DNA from: Actibacterium lipolyticum | GTDB lineage: Bacteria; Pseudomonadota; Alphaproteobacteria; Rhodobacterales; Rhodobacteraceae | NCBI RefSeq assembly: GCF_900184935.1 | Contig: NZ_FXYE01000001.1 | Coordinates: 186,001-250,000 of the forward strand | DNA length: 64,000 nt | Direction: 5' to 3' | Part shown: in pieces, positions 8,703-17,041 of the stretch | How the letters are laid out: each line of letters begins with the position of its first letter | Numbering within the stretch: position 1 is the first letter of the stretch | Program-made: the position numbers and the translations under genes | Notes under the pieces: generated by a model | Databases searched by the model: none | What the model saw: the letters and a program-made list of their open reading frames with translations, nothing else | Told to the model about the DNA's origin: nothing

Positions 8703-9174
8703 GAAACTGCACGAACTGCGCGATAATGATGGCGCAACAAAATCCCGTAAGCGTATCGGCCGTGGTGCCGGTTCCGGCACTGGTAAAACCGGTGGCCGTG
8801 GTATCAAAGGTCAGAAATCCCGTTCGGGTGTGGCGATCAAAGGTTACGAAGGCGGCCAAATGCCTTTGTACCAACGTCTTCCTAAGCGTGGCTTCAACAA
8901 GCCAAACCGCAAGAAGTTCGCGGTTGTGAACCTGGGCCTGATCCAGAAATTCATCACCGAAGGCAAACTGGACGCGAAATCGGACATCAACGAAGATGTA
9001 CTGGTTGCAAGCGGTCTGGTTCGTCGCAAGTTGGACGGTGTTCGCGTTCTTGCGAAGGGCGATTTCAACGCAAAAGTTACACTGAACGTCACTGGCGCTT
9101 CTAAGTCCGCTATCGAAGCGGTCGAGAAGGCTGGCGGCTCTCTTTCGGTCACGACTGCAACTGCGGCTGAATAA
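8701..9174 (+). CDS. rplO: 50S ribosomal protein L15
   Basis: L15 is a late-assembly large-subunit protein that extends through domain II of 23S rRNA. The 157-residue product starts [22 protein letters not shown] and has the glycine-rich [22 protein letters not shown] stretch split over the N-terminal tail, then [23 protein letters not shown] lies 5 bases before the ATG. secY follows after a 104-bp gap containing two hairpins. Confidence 0.98.
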   Translation: MKLHELRDNDGATKSRKRIGRGAGSGTGKTGGRGIKGQKSRSGVAIKGYEGGQMPLYQRLPKRGFNKPNRKKFAVVNLGLIQKFITEGKLDAKSDINEDVLVASGLVRRKLDGVRVLAKGDFNAKVTLNVTGASKSAIEAVEKAGGSLSVTTATAAE

Positions 9175-9278
9175 GAGGTTGTGGGCGGCGCTTTCGCCGC
9201 TTACATCATTCTACGAGTTTTCCAAGTGCCGCTAAACCGGGAAACGGTTTGGCGGCGCTTTCATGAAAGAGACAGGGT
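9175..9278 (+). promoter_or_regulatory. rplO-secY gap with two hairpins
   Basis: The first hairpin is GCGGCG/CGCCGC (9185-9190 with 9195-9200, loop CTTT). The second is a 12-bp stem with one G-T pair (9228-9239 with 9245-9256, loop GGAAA) ending 22 bases before the secY ATG. Neither has a T-run. They could lower secY expression relative to rplO or protect mRNA ends. Confidence 0.5.
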
Positions 9279-10637
9279 ATGGCATCTGCAGCAGAGCAAA
9301 TGGCCGCAAACATGAGCTGGGGCGCCTTTGGTAAGGCGACCGAGTTGCGGCAGCGCATTTTCTTCACTCTCGGCCTTCTGATTGTATATCGGTTGGGGAC
9401 ATTCATTCCGGTCCCCGGTATCGATGGTCAGGCGCTGCGTGATTTCATGGAACAGGCCTCTGCCGGTATCGGTGGCATCCTGTCTATGTTCACGGGGGGC
9501 GCGTTGGGTCGAATGGGCATTTTTGCCCTTGGGATCATGCCCTACATTTCGGCCTCGATCATCGTTCAGCTTTTGACGGCGATGGTTCCACAGCTTGAAA
9601 GCCTCAAGAAAGAGGGCGAACAGGGCCGTAAGAAAATCAACCAATACACCCGCTACGGCACCGTGCTGTTGGCAACATTTCAGGCGTATGGCCTTGCCGT
9701 AAGTCTGGAATCCGGTGGTTTGGTGACGGAAGGCGGTTGGTATTTCCGCGCTGCCACAGTGGTGACGCTGGTTGGCGGTACGATGTTCCTGATGTGGCTG
9801 GGTGAGCAGATCACCGCGCGCGGCGTCGGTAACGGTATCTCTCTGATCATCTTCGTCGGTATTATCGCTGAAATTCCCGGCGCTTTGGCCCAGTTCCTAA
9901 GCCAAGGTCGCAGCGGCGCCATTTCCCCTGCTGTTATCATTGGGGTGATATTGGTGATGATCGCGCTGATTGCCTTTGTGGTGTTCATGGAACGCGCCCT
10001 GCGTAAGATCCATATTCAATACCCGCGCCGTCAGGTCGGCATGAAGGTATATGACGGCGGTGCAAGCCACCTGCCTGTCAAAGTGAACCCAGCGGGCGTT
10101 ATCCCTGCGATCTTTGCGTCGTCGCTCCTGTTGATGCCGACAACGATCGCGACGTTCTCTCAGTCGCAGTCCGGCCCAGTCATGAGCACGATCCTTGCCT
10201 ACTTTGGCCCGGGTCAGCCGCTTTACCTGTTGTTCTTCACTGCGATGATCGTGTTCTTCACGTATTTCTACACGTTCAACGTTGCGTTCAAAACGGATGA
10301 CGTTGCCGATAACCTGAAGAACCAGAACGGCTTTGTTCCGGGTATTCGTCCCGGTAAGAAGACCGCTGAATATCTTGATTATGTCGTCATGCGTATTCTG
10401 GTTTTGGGCTCCGGTTACTTGGCGCTTGTCTGTCTCTTCCCCGAGATCCTCCGCGCCCAATTGTCCATCCCCTTCTACTTTGGTGGCACTTCGGTCCTGA
10501 TTGTGGTTTCCGTTACTATGGATACGATCAATCAGGTTCAGTCTCATTTGCTGGCACACCAGTATGAAGGACTGATCGAAAAATCTCAGCTACGGGGCAA
10601 ACGCCGTGGCAGCAAAAAAGGGACAGCTCGTCGATGA
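9279..10637 (+). CDS. secY: protein translocase subunit SecY
   Basis: SecY is the channel of the Sec translocon in the inner membrane. The 452-residue product has about ten membrane segments and the family signatures [10 protein letters not shown] near residues 43-52, [16 protein letters not shown] near 86, and the cytosolic loop QYPRRQVG. The C-terminus is basic. It lies in its usual position after rplO. Its TGA overlaps the ATG of adk (ATGA), so the two are translationally coupled. Confidence 0.99.
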   Translation: MASAAEQMAANMSWGAFGKATELRQRIFFTLGLLIVYRLGTFIPVPGIDGQALRDFMEQASAGIGGILSMFTGGALGRMGIFALGIMPYISASIIVQLLTAMVPQLESLKKEGEQGRKKINQYTRYGTVLLATFQAYGLAVSLESGGLVTEGGWYFRAATVVTLVGGTMFLMWLGEQITARGVGNGISLIIFVGIIAEIPGALAQFLSQGRSGAISPAVIIGVILVMIALIAFVVFMERALRKIHIQYPRRQVGMKVYDGGASHLPVKVNPAGVIPAIFASSLLLMPTTIATFSQSQSGPVMSTILAYFGPGQPLYLLFFTAMIVFFTYFYTFNVAFKTDDVADNLKNQNGFVPGIRPGKKTAEYLDYVVMRILVLGSGYLALVCLFPEILRAQLSIPFYFGGTSVLIVVSVTMDTINQVQSHLLAHQYEGLIEKSQLRGKRRGSKKGTARR

Positions 10638-11281
10638 ACATTATCCTTCTAGGCCCCCCGGGCGCAGGTAAAGGCACGCAAGCACGGAAACTGGTTGATG
10701 AGCGTGGTATGATCCAGCTCTCAACAGGCGACATGCTTCGCGAGGCTCGTAGCTCGGGCACAGAAATGGGCAAGAAGGTTGCCGCGATCATGGACGCTGG
10801 TGAGTTGGTCACCGATGAGATCGTTATCGGCCTGATCGAGGAAAAGCTGAACGGCGAACAGGGCGGCGGTTTCATCTTTGATGGTTTCCCCCGGACACTG
10901 GGTCAGGCAGACGCGCTTGGCGCGCTGCTTTCCAAGGTTGGTCAGACGCTTGATTCCGTCATCGAAATGCGTGTCGATGACGAAGCGCTGGTGGCCCGTA
11001 TCACGGGCCGCTTCACATGTGGCAATTGTGGAGAGGTTTTCCACGATGCGACGAAGCCGACCAAGGAAGACGGAAAGTGTGATGTTTGTGGTTCCACAGA
11101 CCTGAAGCGCCGCGCGGACGACAACGAAGAAAGCCTGCGTACGCGTCTGATGGAATACTACAAAAAGACCTCGCCGCTGATTGGTTATTACTATGCCAAG
11201 GGTGATCTTTCGACGGTTGATGGCTTGGCCGAGATTGACGCGGTTGAAGCGTCGATCAAGGCGGTCCTTGACAAAGGGTAA
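10634..11281 (+). CDS. adk: adenylate kinase (zinc-lid type)
   Basis: Adenylate kinase interconverts ATP plus AMP and 2 ADP in the cytoplasm. The 215-residue product has the P-loop GPPGAGKGT at residues 7-15, the AMP-binding region with STGDMLR, and the DGFPRT segment. The lid domain carries four cysteines, C129, C132, C149 and C152, in two CxxC pairs, so the lid probably binds zinc, as in Paracoccus and Gram-positive enzymes but unlike Escherichia coli. It overlaps secY by four bases. Confidence 0.99.
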   Translation: MNIILLGPPGAGKGTQARKLVDERGMIQLSTGDMLREARSSGTEMGKKVAAIMDAGELVTDEIVIGLIEEKLNGEQGGGFIFDGFPRTLGQADALGALLSKVGQTLDSVIEMRVDDEALVARITGRFTCGNCGEVFHDATKPTKEDGKCDVCGSTDLKRRADDNEESLRTRLMEYYKKTSPLIGYYYAKGDLSTVDGLAEIDAVEASIKAVLDKG

Positions 11282-11477
11282 ATCCAACTATTGACCTTAT
11301 TCGAGAAACGCCCTACGCACGGCATCTCGTATGAGAATCAACTTGTTTTCTTTTGGGGCGGCCGCCCCGGGCGATAACAAGGCATTAGATTGATGGCTCG
11401 GAGGCGGAAAGCTTTCGGGCCTCAGTTGTGAAAAAAGGTTCTGGGGCTACGGAACCGCAACGAAAGGAAAGTCCGTC
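11282..11477 (+). other. adk-rpsM gap
   Basis: The 196-bp gap contains a 14-bp perfect palindrome GGGGCGGCCGCCCC at 11355-11368, other short GC-rich complementary segments, and a poor promoter candidate (TTGACC at 11291-11296, TACGCA at 11314-11319). The missing L36 gene (rpmJ), which sits near here in many bacteria, was looked for and not found. Confidence 0.35.
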
Positions 11478-11846
11478 TTGGCACGTATTGCTGGCGTAAA
11501 CCTCCCGACGGGGAAACGCCTCCCCATCGCACTCACTTACATCCACGGGATTGGCCCGGCTGCTGCTGCTTCTATCTGTGAAGCTGTTGGCGTTGAGTCC
11601 ACTCGCCGTGTAAACGAACTGTCCGACGCCGAAGTTCTGGCTGTTCGTGAACACATCGACGCAAACTTCACCGTTGAAGGTGACCTGCGTCGTGAAGTTC
11701 AAATGAACATCAAGCGTCTTATGGACCTGGGTTGCTACCGCGGCCTGCGTCACCGTCGCAACCTTCCTGTACGCGGTCAGCGTACGCACACCAACGCTCG
11801 CACGCGCAAAGGCCCTGCAAAGGCCATTGCTGGCAAGAAGAAGTAA
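11478..11846 (+). CDS. rpsM: 30S ribosomal protein S13, TTG start
   Basis: S13 bridges the 30S head to the 50S subunit and contacts the P-site tRNA. The 122-residue product begins [10 protein letters not shown], which matches the invariant S13 N-terminus, and this fixes the initiation codon as TTG at 11478. AAAGGAAA lies 7 bases upstream. It has the C-terminal [20 protein letters not shown] motif and basic tail. rpsK follows behind GGGAGG. Confidence 0.98.
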   Translation: MARIAGVNLPTGKRLPIALTYIHGIGPAAAASICEAVGVESTRRVNELSDAEVLAVREHIDANFTVEGDLRREVQMNIKRLMDLGCYRGLRHRRNLPVRGQRTHTNARTRKGPAKAIAGKKK

Positions 11847-11860
11847 GGGAGGCTTGATCG

Positions 11861-12250
11861 ATGGCACGTGAAAAGACGCGCATGAAGAGAAAAGAGCGTA
11901 AGAACATCGCAGCAGGCGTTGCGCATGTGAACAGCTCGTTCAACAACACAAAGATCCTGATCTCTGACGTACAGGGCAACGCCATTTCTTGGTCGTCTGC
12001 TGGTACGATGGGTTTCAAAGGCTCTCGTAAGTCGACCCCCTATGCTGCTCAGATGGCTGCTGAAGACGCAGGCAAGAAAGCACAGGAACACGGCGTGAAA
12101 ACGCTTGAGGTCGAAGTGCAGGGTCCGGGTTCCGGCCGTGAAAGCGCACTGCGTGCTTTGGCTGCTGTTGGTTTTAACATCACATCTATCCGTGACGTTA
12201 CGCCGATCGCACACAACGGCTGCCGCCCGCCGAAGCGTCGTCGGGTCTAA
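11861..12250 (+). CDS. rpsK: 30S ribosomal protein S11
   Basis: S11 lies on the 30S platform close to the E-site mRNA. The 129-residue product has [15 protein letters not shown] near residues 26-40, [19 protein letters not shown], and the C-terminal [18 protein letters not shown] signature. It follows rpsM after 14 bases and precedes the hairpin-containing rpoA leader. Confidence 0.99.
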   Translation: MAREKTRMKRKERKNIAAGVAHVNSSFNNTKILISDVQGNAISWSSAGTMGFKGSRKSTPYAAQMAAEDAGKKAQEHGVKTLEVEVQGPGSGRESALRALAAVGFNITSIRDVTPIAHNGCRPPKRRRV

Positions 12251-12361
12251 TAATACTATGTTGCTCGGGTCGTGCATTCGCACGGCCCGAGTTCGTCATT
12301 TTTTACCTCGGGCGTTTGTTGCTTAGGACATGGGCCGCAAACAAGGATTGAGGAGACACGC
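12251..12361 (+). promoter_or_regulatory. rpsK-rpoA gap with strong hairpin
   Basis: A 12-bp stem with one G-T pair (12264-12275 with 12280-12291, loop ATTC) is followed 7 bases later by a six-T run (12299-12304). The distance to the T-run makes a full terminator doubtful. A partial attenuator that sets the rpoA level relative to the ribosomal genes is plausible. Confidence 0.5.
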
Positions 12362-13378
12362 ATGATCCATAAAAACTGGCAAGAATTGATCAAGCCAACT
12401 CAGTTGGAAGTGAAGCCGGGCAACGACCCAGCGCGCCAAGCCACTGTAGTTGCTGAACCGCTTGAGCGTGGCTTCGGCCTGACGCTTGGCAACGCGCTGC
12501 GTCGCGTTCTGATGTCGTCGCTTCAGGGCGCCGCAATCACCAGCGTTCAGATTGATAACGTTCTGCACGAGTTTTCCTCTATTGCCGGTGTGCGTGAAGA
12601 CGTGACCGACGTCGTTCTGAACCTGAAGGGCGTTGCAATCCGCATGGAAGTCGAAGGGCCAAAGCGCGTTTCGATTGCTGCAAAAGGTCCAGCTGTTGTG
12701 ACCGCCGGTCACATCTCGGAAAGCGCGGGCATCGAGGTTCTGAACAAGGACCACGTGATCTGTCACCTTGACGATGGCGCTGACCTGTTCGTCGAGCTGA
12801 CCGTGAACACCGGTAAAGGCTACGTTGCTGCCGACAAAAACCGCCCCGAAGATGCGCCAATCGGTCTTATCCCGATCGATGCAATCTATTCGCCGGTTAA
12901 AAAGGTTGCTTACGACGTTCAGCCGACCCGTGAAGGTCAGGTTCTGGACTATGACAAGCTGACGCTGAAAATCGAAACAGACGGTTCGATCACGCCAGAC
13001 GACGCTGTGGCCTATGCTGCGCGTATTCTGCAGGATCAGCTTTCGATCTTCGTCAACTTCGATGAGCCAGAACAAGCTGGCCGTCAGGACGAAGACGATG
13101 GTCTGGAATTCAACCCGCTTCTGCTGAAGAAGGTTGATGAACTGGAACTGTCCGTTCGTTCGGCAAACTGCCTGAAGAACGACAACATCGTTTACATCGG
13201 CGATCTGATCCAGAAAACCGAAGCAGAGATGCTGCGCACGCCGAACTTCGGCCGCAAGTCGCTGAACGAGATCAAAGAAGTGCTTTCCGGCATGGGCCTG
13301 CACCTTGGCATGGACGTCGAGGAATGGCCGCCAGAGAACATCGAAGACCTGGCCAAGAAGTTCGAAGACCAGTTCTAA
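12362..13378 (+). CDS. rpoA: DNA-directed RNA polymerase subunit alpha
   Basis: The alpha subunit dimerises to seed RNA polymerase assembly, and its C-terminal domain binds UP elements and activators. The start at 12362 ([17 protein letters not shown]) has AGGAGAC upstream; longer in-frame starts are not supported. The 338-residue product has the N-terminal domain with [18 protein letters not shown] at about residues 38-55 and the C-terminal domain with [13 protein letters not shown] and the helix-hairpin-helix [16 protein letters not shown]. Confidence 0.99.
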   Translation: MIHKNWQELIKPTQLEVKPGNDPARQATVVAEPLERGFGLTLGNALRRVLMSSLQGAAITSVQIDNVLHEFSSIAGVREDVTDVVLNLKGVAIRMEVEGPKRVSIAAKGPAVVTAGHISESAGIEVLNKDHVICHLDDGADLFVELTVNTGKGYVAADKNRPEDAPIGLIPIDAIYSPVKKVAYDVQPTREGQVLDYDKLTLKIETDGSITPDDAVAYAARILQDQLSIFVNFDEPEQAGRQDEDDGLEFNPLLLKKVDELELSVRSANCLKNDNIVYIGDLIQKTEAEMLRTPNFGRKSLNEIKEVLSGMGLHLGMDVEEWPPENIEDLAKKFEDQF

Positions 13379-13520
13379 GATCTAAAGAATTCGGGGGCGG
13401 CCACGGCGGCCCCCGTAAAATGCCCGCAATGGCGGGGAAAATAAGGGCTTAAGCCCCAAGGAGAGTGGCGCCAGGACCAGGTGCTGCCAGACAAAGCAAA
13501 ACGCGAATAGGAGAAATGAC

Positions 13521-13940
13521 ATGCGTCACGCTAAAGGATACCGCCGCCTCAACCGCACGCACGAGCACCGTAAGGCGCTGTTTGCGAACATGGCAGGCTC
13601 GCTTATCGAACATGAGCAAATCAAAACCACGCTTCCAAAAGCCAAAGAACTTCGTCGTATCATTGAGAAGCTTGTTACGCTTGGTAAGAAGGGTGATCTT
13701 CACTCTCGCCGTCTGGCCCGCTCGCGCCTGAAACAGGACGCATATGTTGCGAAACTGTTCGAAGTGCTTGGCCCACGCTACAAAGACCGCAACGGTGGTT
13801 ACGTTCGCGTGCTGAAGGCTGGCTTCCGTTACGGTGACATGGCGCCAATGGCGATCATCGAATTCGTCGACCGTGACGTTGATGCGAAAGGCGCTGCTGA
13901 CCGTGCACGCGTTGCGGCGGAAGAAGCTGCAGAAGAATAA
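13521..13940 (+). CDS. rplQ: 50S ribosomal protein L17
   Basis: L17 lies beside the tunnel exit. The 139-residue product starts [20 protein letters not shown] and has the signature [21 protein letters not shown] plus the YTRVLK-like [30 protein letters not shown] lies upstream. It ends the alpha block and is followed by a bidirectional terminator. The 142-bp gap before it holds a GC-rich hairpin near 13393-13416. Confidence 0.99.
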   Translation: MRHAKGYRRLNRTHEHRKALFANMAGSLIEHEQIKTTLPKAKELRRIIEKLVTLGKKGDLHSRRLARSRLKQDAYVAKLFEVLGPRYKDRNGGYVRVLKAGFRYGDMAPMAIIEFVDRDVDAKGAADRARVAAEEAAEE

Positions 13941-13961
13941 GTTTCGGGCTTAGGCCCAAAC

Positions 13962-13997
13962 AAAAAAGCCCCGCCAAATTTGGCGGGGCTTTTTCTT
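13962..13997. terminator. bidirectional terminator after rplQ
   Basis: GCCCCGCC at 13968-13975 pairs with 13982-13989 across AAATTT. An A-run precedes the hairpin and a T-rich run follows it, so it can stop transcription from either side. It closes the ribosomal cluster and faces the small minus-strand ORF ending at 14013. Confidence 0.92.
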
Positions 13998-14012
13998 TTG
14001 AAAAGGTACTAA

Positions 14013-14198
14013 TCAATTAACGAGCGAATGGTCCTGCCACCCGTTCGAATGGTCCAGCCGTTGTGACAACTCTTCAATCATCTGGCGAAGCTGCTCGTCG
14101 ACCACAGGGGTGGCTCCGAGAAACTCCAGCAGATCGGCACGAACGCCGGCTGGGAAACGCATCACTTGCGTAAATAGATTTGGGTGTATCGCTTTCAC
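14013..14198 (-). CDS. small unrecognised ORF next to luxR
   Basis: This 61-codon minus-strand ORF starts with GTG and has no clear ribosome-binding site. The predicted peptide is acidic and helix-prone in its second half (VVDEQLRQMIEELSQRLDH). I cannot assign a family. Its 3' end abuts the bidirectional terminator, as expected of a real transcribed gene, and it diverges from luxR, so it could be linked to quorum sensing. A chance ORF remains possible. Confidence 0.35.
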   Translation of the reverse strand: MKAIHPNLFTQVMRFPAGVRADLLEFLGATPVVDEQLRQMIEELSQRLDHSNGWQDHSLVN

Positions 14199-14246
14199 GA
14201 GCTATCCAGTCTTTAAAACACTACAGGTCACACCCTCAATTTAAGG

Positions 14247-14275
14247 TTGACTGGATTCTTCGCAACTTGTCTAAA
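14247..14275 (+). promoter_or_regulatory. candidate luxR promoter
   Basis: TTGACT (14247-14252), a 17-bp spacer and TCTAAA (14270-14275) lie just before the luxR ATG at 14281. Transcription would start at or next to the start codon, giving a leaderless message. That fits the lack of a Shine-Dalgarno sequence but is unproven. Confidence 0.35.
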
Positions 14276-14280
14276 AAGAC

Positions 14281-14892
14281 ATGGCTATAAAGTTAGAATT
14301 AGATACCGCATTACGAGATTTGGGCACAATTTCGCCCGAGGGATACTATATAGGCGTACATATTCGTGTTGCCGCACCGTTGATGACCTTCAACACGTAT
14401 CCCCAACCTTGGATCGATCATTATACGCAGCAGGCGTTCGCCTTGCGCGATCCTACGACGGCTTGGGGGTTTTCGTGCATCGGTGCGACACGGTGGAGTG
14501 CGATGGATATACCGGACCCGTTCGGGATCCTGACGCAAGCTGCCGATTTTGGTTTGAAGTATGGGGTTACAATTTCTGCCGGCGAGATTACATCGCGAAC
14601 AATCGGCTCGGTTGCGCGCTCGGAGAGTGAATTCACCGATGATGAGATTGCGCGGATTGAAGCCATTGTTAACCGGCTTCACGTTATTACGGAGCCGCCC
14701 GAAGACCTGACTAAAGCCCAGACTCAAGCCCTGCAGCTTATCGCGGCAGGAGACCGTCACGCTGCTGCCGCTGCCAAACTCGGAATCTCCGAAAGTGCGC
14801 TGAAAGCCAGGCTGACATCCGCGCGCAGGCGATTAATGGCGCGAACGACAGCCGAAGCTATTCAGCGCGCGAAAGACTACAGGCTGCTTTAA
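14281..14892 (+). CDS. LuxR-family quorum-sensing transcription regulator
   Basis: It senses an acyl-homoserine lactone and binds DNA. The 203-residue protein has an N-terminal autoinducer-binding domain with W44, Y48, D57, P58 and W72, whose spacing matches the ligand-contacting residues of TraR (W57, Y61, D70, W85), and a C-terminal LuxR helix-turn-helix from about residue 143. It is shorter than the usual 230-250 residues, mainly at the N-terminus and linker. At the start of the HTH, the normally conserved glutamate (LTxRE) is replaced by Gln (LTKAQ). The cognate luxI lies 60 bp downstream. No Shine-Dalgarno sequence is seen. Confidence 0.88.
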   Translation: MAIKLELDTALRDLGTISPEGYYIGVHIRVAAPLMTFNTYPQPWIDHYTQQAFALRDPTTAWGFSCIGATRWSAMDIPDPFGILTQAADFGLKYGVTISAGEITSRTIGSVARSESEFTDDEIARIEAIVNRLHVITEPPEDLTKAQTQALQLIAAGDRHAAAAAKLGISESALKARLTSARRRLMARTTAEAIQRAKDYRLL

Positions 14893-14952
14893 GCGTTCAG
14901 TCTCCTTCCATGCAGGGTTGCCAAGTTCCTCAACCCAACTGGAGACTATACC

Positions 14953-15540
14953 ATGCAGACAACCACACTTTCGTTCGCCAACATGCACAACCATGGCGAG
15001 CTTTTTGCGAACCTTCTTCGCGCTCGCAAAGAGAGTTTCATAACCCAAAAGAAATGGGATTTGCCCGAAGCTTTGGGCATGGAATACGATCAATATGACA
15101 CCCCAGCGAGCCGTTGGATTGCGGTGCACGACTTTACCGATGTTTTGGCGGGTATTCGGCTGACGCCGACGACCGCCACATGTGGCATCTATTCTTACAT
15201 GATCCGCGACGCGCAGCGCGGTCTGTTAGGGACGATCCCCCGTGACCTGTTGGAAGCCGAAGCACCCGTCGATGACAATGTTTGGGAGTGTTCACGTGTG
15301 TTTGTCTCGAACAAGACCCCGCTGGCAAATCGCCTGAAAATCCATTCCGCTATGATCATGGCCATGACCAAATCGGCACGAGAGTTGGGCGCATCGAAGA
15401 TTATTGCTTTGACGGCGGCAAGCTGGCCGATGTGGACCAAACGCTGCGGATTGGAAACCGACGCCATTGGCCGGAAGGTTTTCATCGACGATGGCGACTA
15501 TCAGTGCGTGTCGATTAACCTAAGCGACAACCTGCATTGA
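14953..15540 (+). CDS. acyl-homoserine-lactone synthase (LuxI family)
   Basis: It makes N-acyl-homoserine lactone from S-adenosylmethionine and an acyl carrier, in the cytoplasm. The 195-residue product has all the expected conserved residues: R25, F29, W35, E44, D46, D49, R69 in GIRLTPT, E112 and R115 in WECSRVF. An ACTGGAGA sequence 9-14 bases upstream serves as ribosome-binding site. It is cotranscribed with the luxR gene or driven from the 60-bp gap, in which no clear lux-box palindrome was seen. Acyl-chain specificity cannot be read from the sequence. Confidence 0.93.
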   Translation: MQTTTLSFANMHNHGELFANLLRARKESFITQKKWDLPEALGMEYDQYDTPASRWIAVHDFTDVLAGIRLTPTTATCGIYSYMIRDAQRGLLGTIPRDLLEAEAPVDDNVWECSRVFVSNKTPLANRLKIHSAMIMAMTKSARELGASKIIALTAASWPMWTKRCGLETDAIGRKVFIDDGDYQCVSINLSDNLH

Positions 15541-15635
15541 TTTCGGCGGGAGGAGCGAAAGAAAGCATCGGCGGGATTGGTTGAACTTGTGGTGGGAGGA
15601 ACGCATATCGTTCTAATCGACCATTGGAGCGATTG

Positions 15636-17018
15636 ATGACCCGGTTTTTACCAATCCTAGCCATTTTGCTTTTCGCCGTGTCGGCACAGGCTGAAACGAC
15701 TGTGCCCGGCAGCAAGGCGGAAATTTCGTTAAGTTTTGCACCGGTTGTCCGGCAGGCCGCACCAGCGGTTGTTAATATTTATGCTAAAAGGGTGGTGGCC
15801 ACGCGGGTCAGCCCCTTTGCTGATGATCCCTTTTTCCGCGAACTTTTCCGTGGGCAGGGGCGTACCGTGCCGCGCGTTCAGAATTCGCTGGGGTCCGGTG
15901 TTATCTTGTCGTCCGACGGAATTGTCGTGTCGAATTATCATGTTGTCGGGCAGGCGACCGAAATTCGGGTGGTTCTGAACGACAGGCGCGAATTTGATGC
16001 AACGGTTCTGTTGGGCGACGAAGAGGCCGATCTGGCGATCCTTCAACTTAACGATGCGCGCGACCTTCCTACGTTGGAGCTGCGTGATTCCGATGACGTC
16101 GAAGTCGGCGATCTGGTGCTGGCCATCGGCAACCCGTTCGGCATCGGGCAAACGGTTTCATCGGGCATAGTATCCGGTCTTGCCCGTTCGGGAGTGTCGG
16201 TCGGCAGTGGCCGTGGCTATTTCATTCAAACAGATGCGGCGATTAACCCGGGCAATTCTGGTGGCGCGTTGGTCGATGGGCGGGGGCGTTTGGTGGGTAT
16301 TAATACCGCGATCCTGACACGCTCGGGCGGGTCAAACGGTATTGGCTTTGCGATCCCGGCCAACCTTGTGCAGCGCTTCGTCGAACAGGCCGCCGCGGGT
16401 TCATCACAGTTTGCGCGGCCATGGGCCGGCATCGGCGGGCAAGCAGTTGACGCGGCTTTGGCCGAAGGGCTTGGCATGGGTTTACCCGTCGGCGTTGTTG
16501 TAAGCGAGCTGCATGCAGAAAGCCCGTTTCGGGAAGCCGGGTTAAAGGTTGGGGATGTGATCCTGACTTTGGACGGTACGCCGGTAAACACGCCTCAGGA
16601 AATGATTTTTCGGATGGCGTCACGTGGGATCGGCGACACATTATCAATGACTTACCTTCGGCGCGGCGTCGAAGTAGAGGGGCAAGTGGCGCTTGTCTTG
16701 CCGCCGGAAACACCTGCGCGTGCACAGGTTGTTATCTCTGAGCGAAGCGTGCTGAGTGGGATGACGGTTTTGAACATAAACCCGGCTGTAGCGTCAGAGT
16801 TCGGGTTGGGCGTGACAAGCCAAGGGGTCATCGTAAGTGACCCCGGCACAGTTGGCGCGCGCGTTGGGTTGCGCGCGGGTGACATTCTGCTGCGCGTCAA
16901 CAAGACCACGATCAAAGATACGGACGATGTTGCCACTGCGGCCGAGAATGCCGGGCGGTCGTGGCTGATTGAATACATCCGTGGTGGCCAGCGCGGCGTG
17001 TTGCGCTTTCGTGTTTGA
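15636..17018 (+). CDS. Do/HtrA-family periplasmic serine protease
   Basis: A DegP/DegQ-type protease that degrades or refolds damaged envelope proteins. The start at 15636 is chosen because GGAG lies 7 bases upstream and the product opens with a signal peptide (MTRFLPILAILLF to SAQA). The 460 residues comprise a trypsin-like domain with catalytic H102, D132 and S208 (GNSGG) and two C-terminal PDZ domains (GVVVSELHAESPF and GVIVSDPGTVG). A weak promoter candidate (TTGAAC 15581, CATATC 15604) precedes it. Which Do paralogue it is cannot be settled here. Confidence 0.93.
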   Translation: MTRFLPILAILLFAVSAQAETTVPGSKAEISLSFAPVVRQAAPAVVNIYAKRVVATRVSPFADDPFFRELFRGQGRTVPRVQNSLGSGVILSSDGIVVSNYHVVGQATEIRVVLNDRREFDATVLLGDEEADLAILQLNDARDLPTLELRDSDDVEVGDLVLAIGNPFGIGQTVSSGIVSGLARSGVSVGSGRGYFIQTDAAINPGNSGGALVDGRGRLVGINTAILTRSGGSNGIGFAIPANLVQRFVEQAAAGSSQFARPWAGIGGQAVDAALAEGLGMGLPVGVVVSELHAESPFREAGLKVGDVILTLDGTPVNTPQEMIFRMASRGIGDTLSMTYLRRGVEVEGQVALVLPPETPARAQVVISERSVLSGMTVLNINPAVASEFGLGVTSQGVIVSDPGTVGARVGLRAGDILLRVNKTTIKDTDDVATAAENAGRSWLIEYIRGGQRGVLRFRV

Positions 17019-17041
17019 TGTGGATGCAATAGGCTTTGCCC

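Noticed and set aside
11291-11319. Promoter before rpsM (TTGACC, TACGCA)
   Set aside because: The -10 element matches consensus at only two positions, and no terminator upstream makes a promoter necessary.
12323-13303. 326-codon minus-strand frame opposite rpoA
   Set aside because: rpoA on the plus strand is unmistakable; the antisense frame shows no domain and has no ribosome-binding site.
14893-14952. lux box before luxI
   Set aside because: The 60-bp gap has no clear 18-20 bp dyad; weak complementarities were not convincing.
15581-15625. Envelope-stress (RpoE-type) promoter before the Do protease
   Set aside because: GGAAC is present, but no -10 element at the right distance was found; only a weak sigma70-like match remains.
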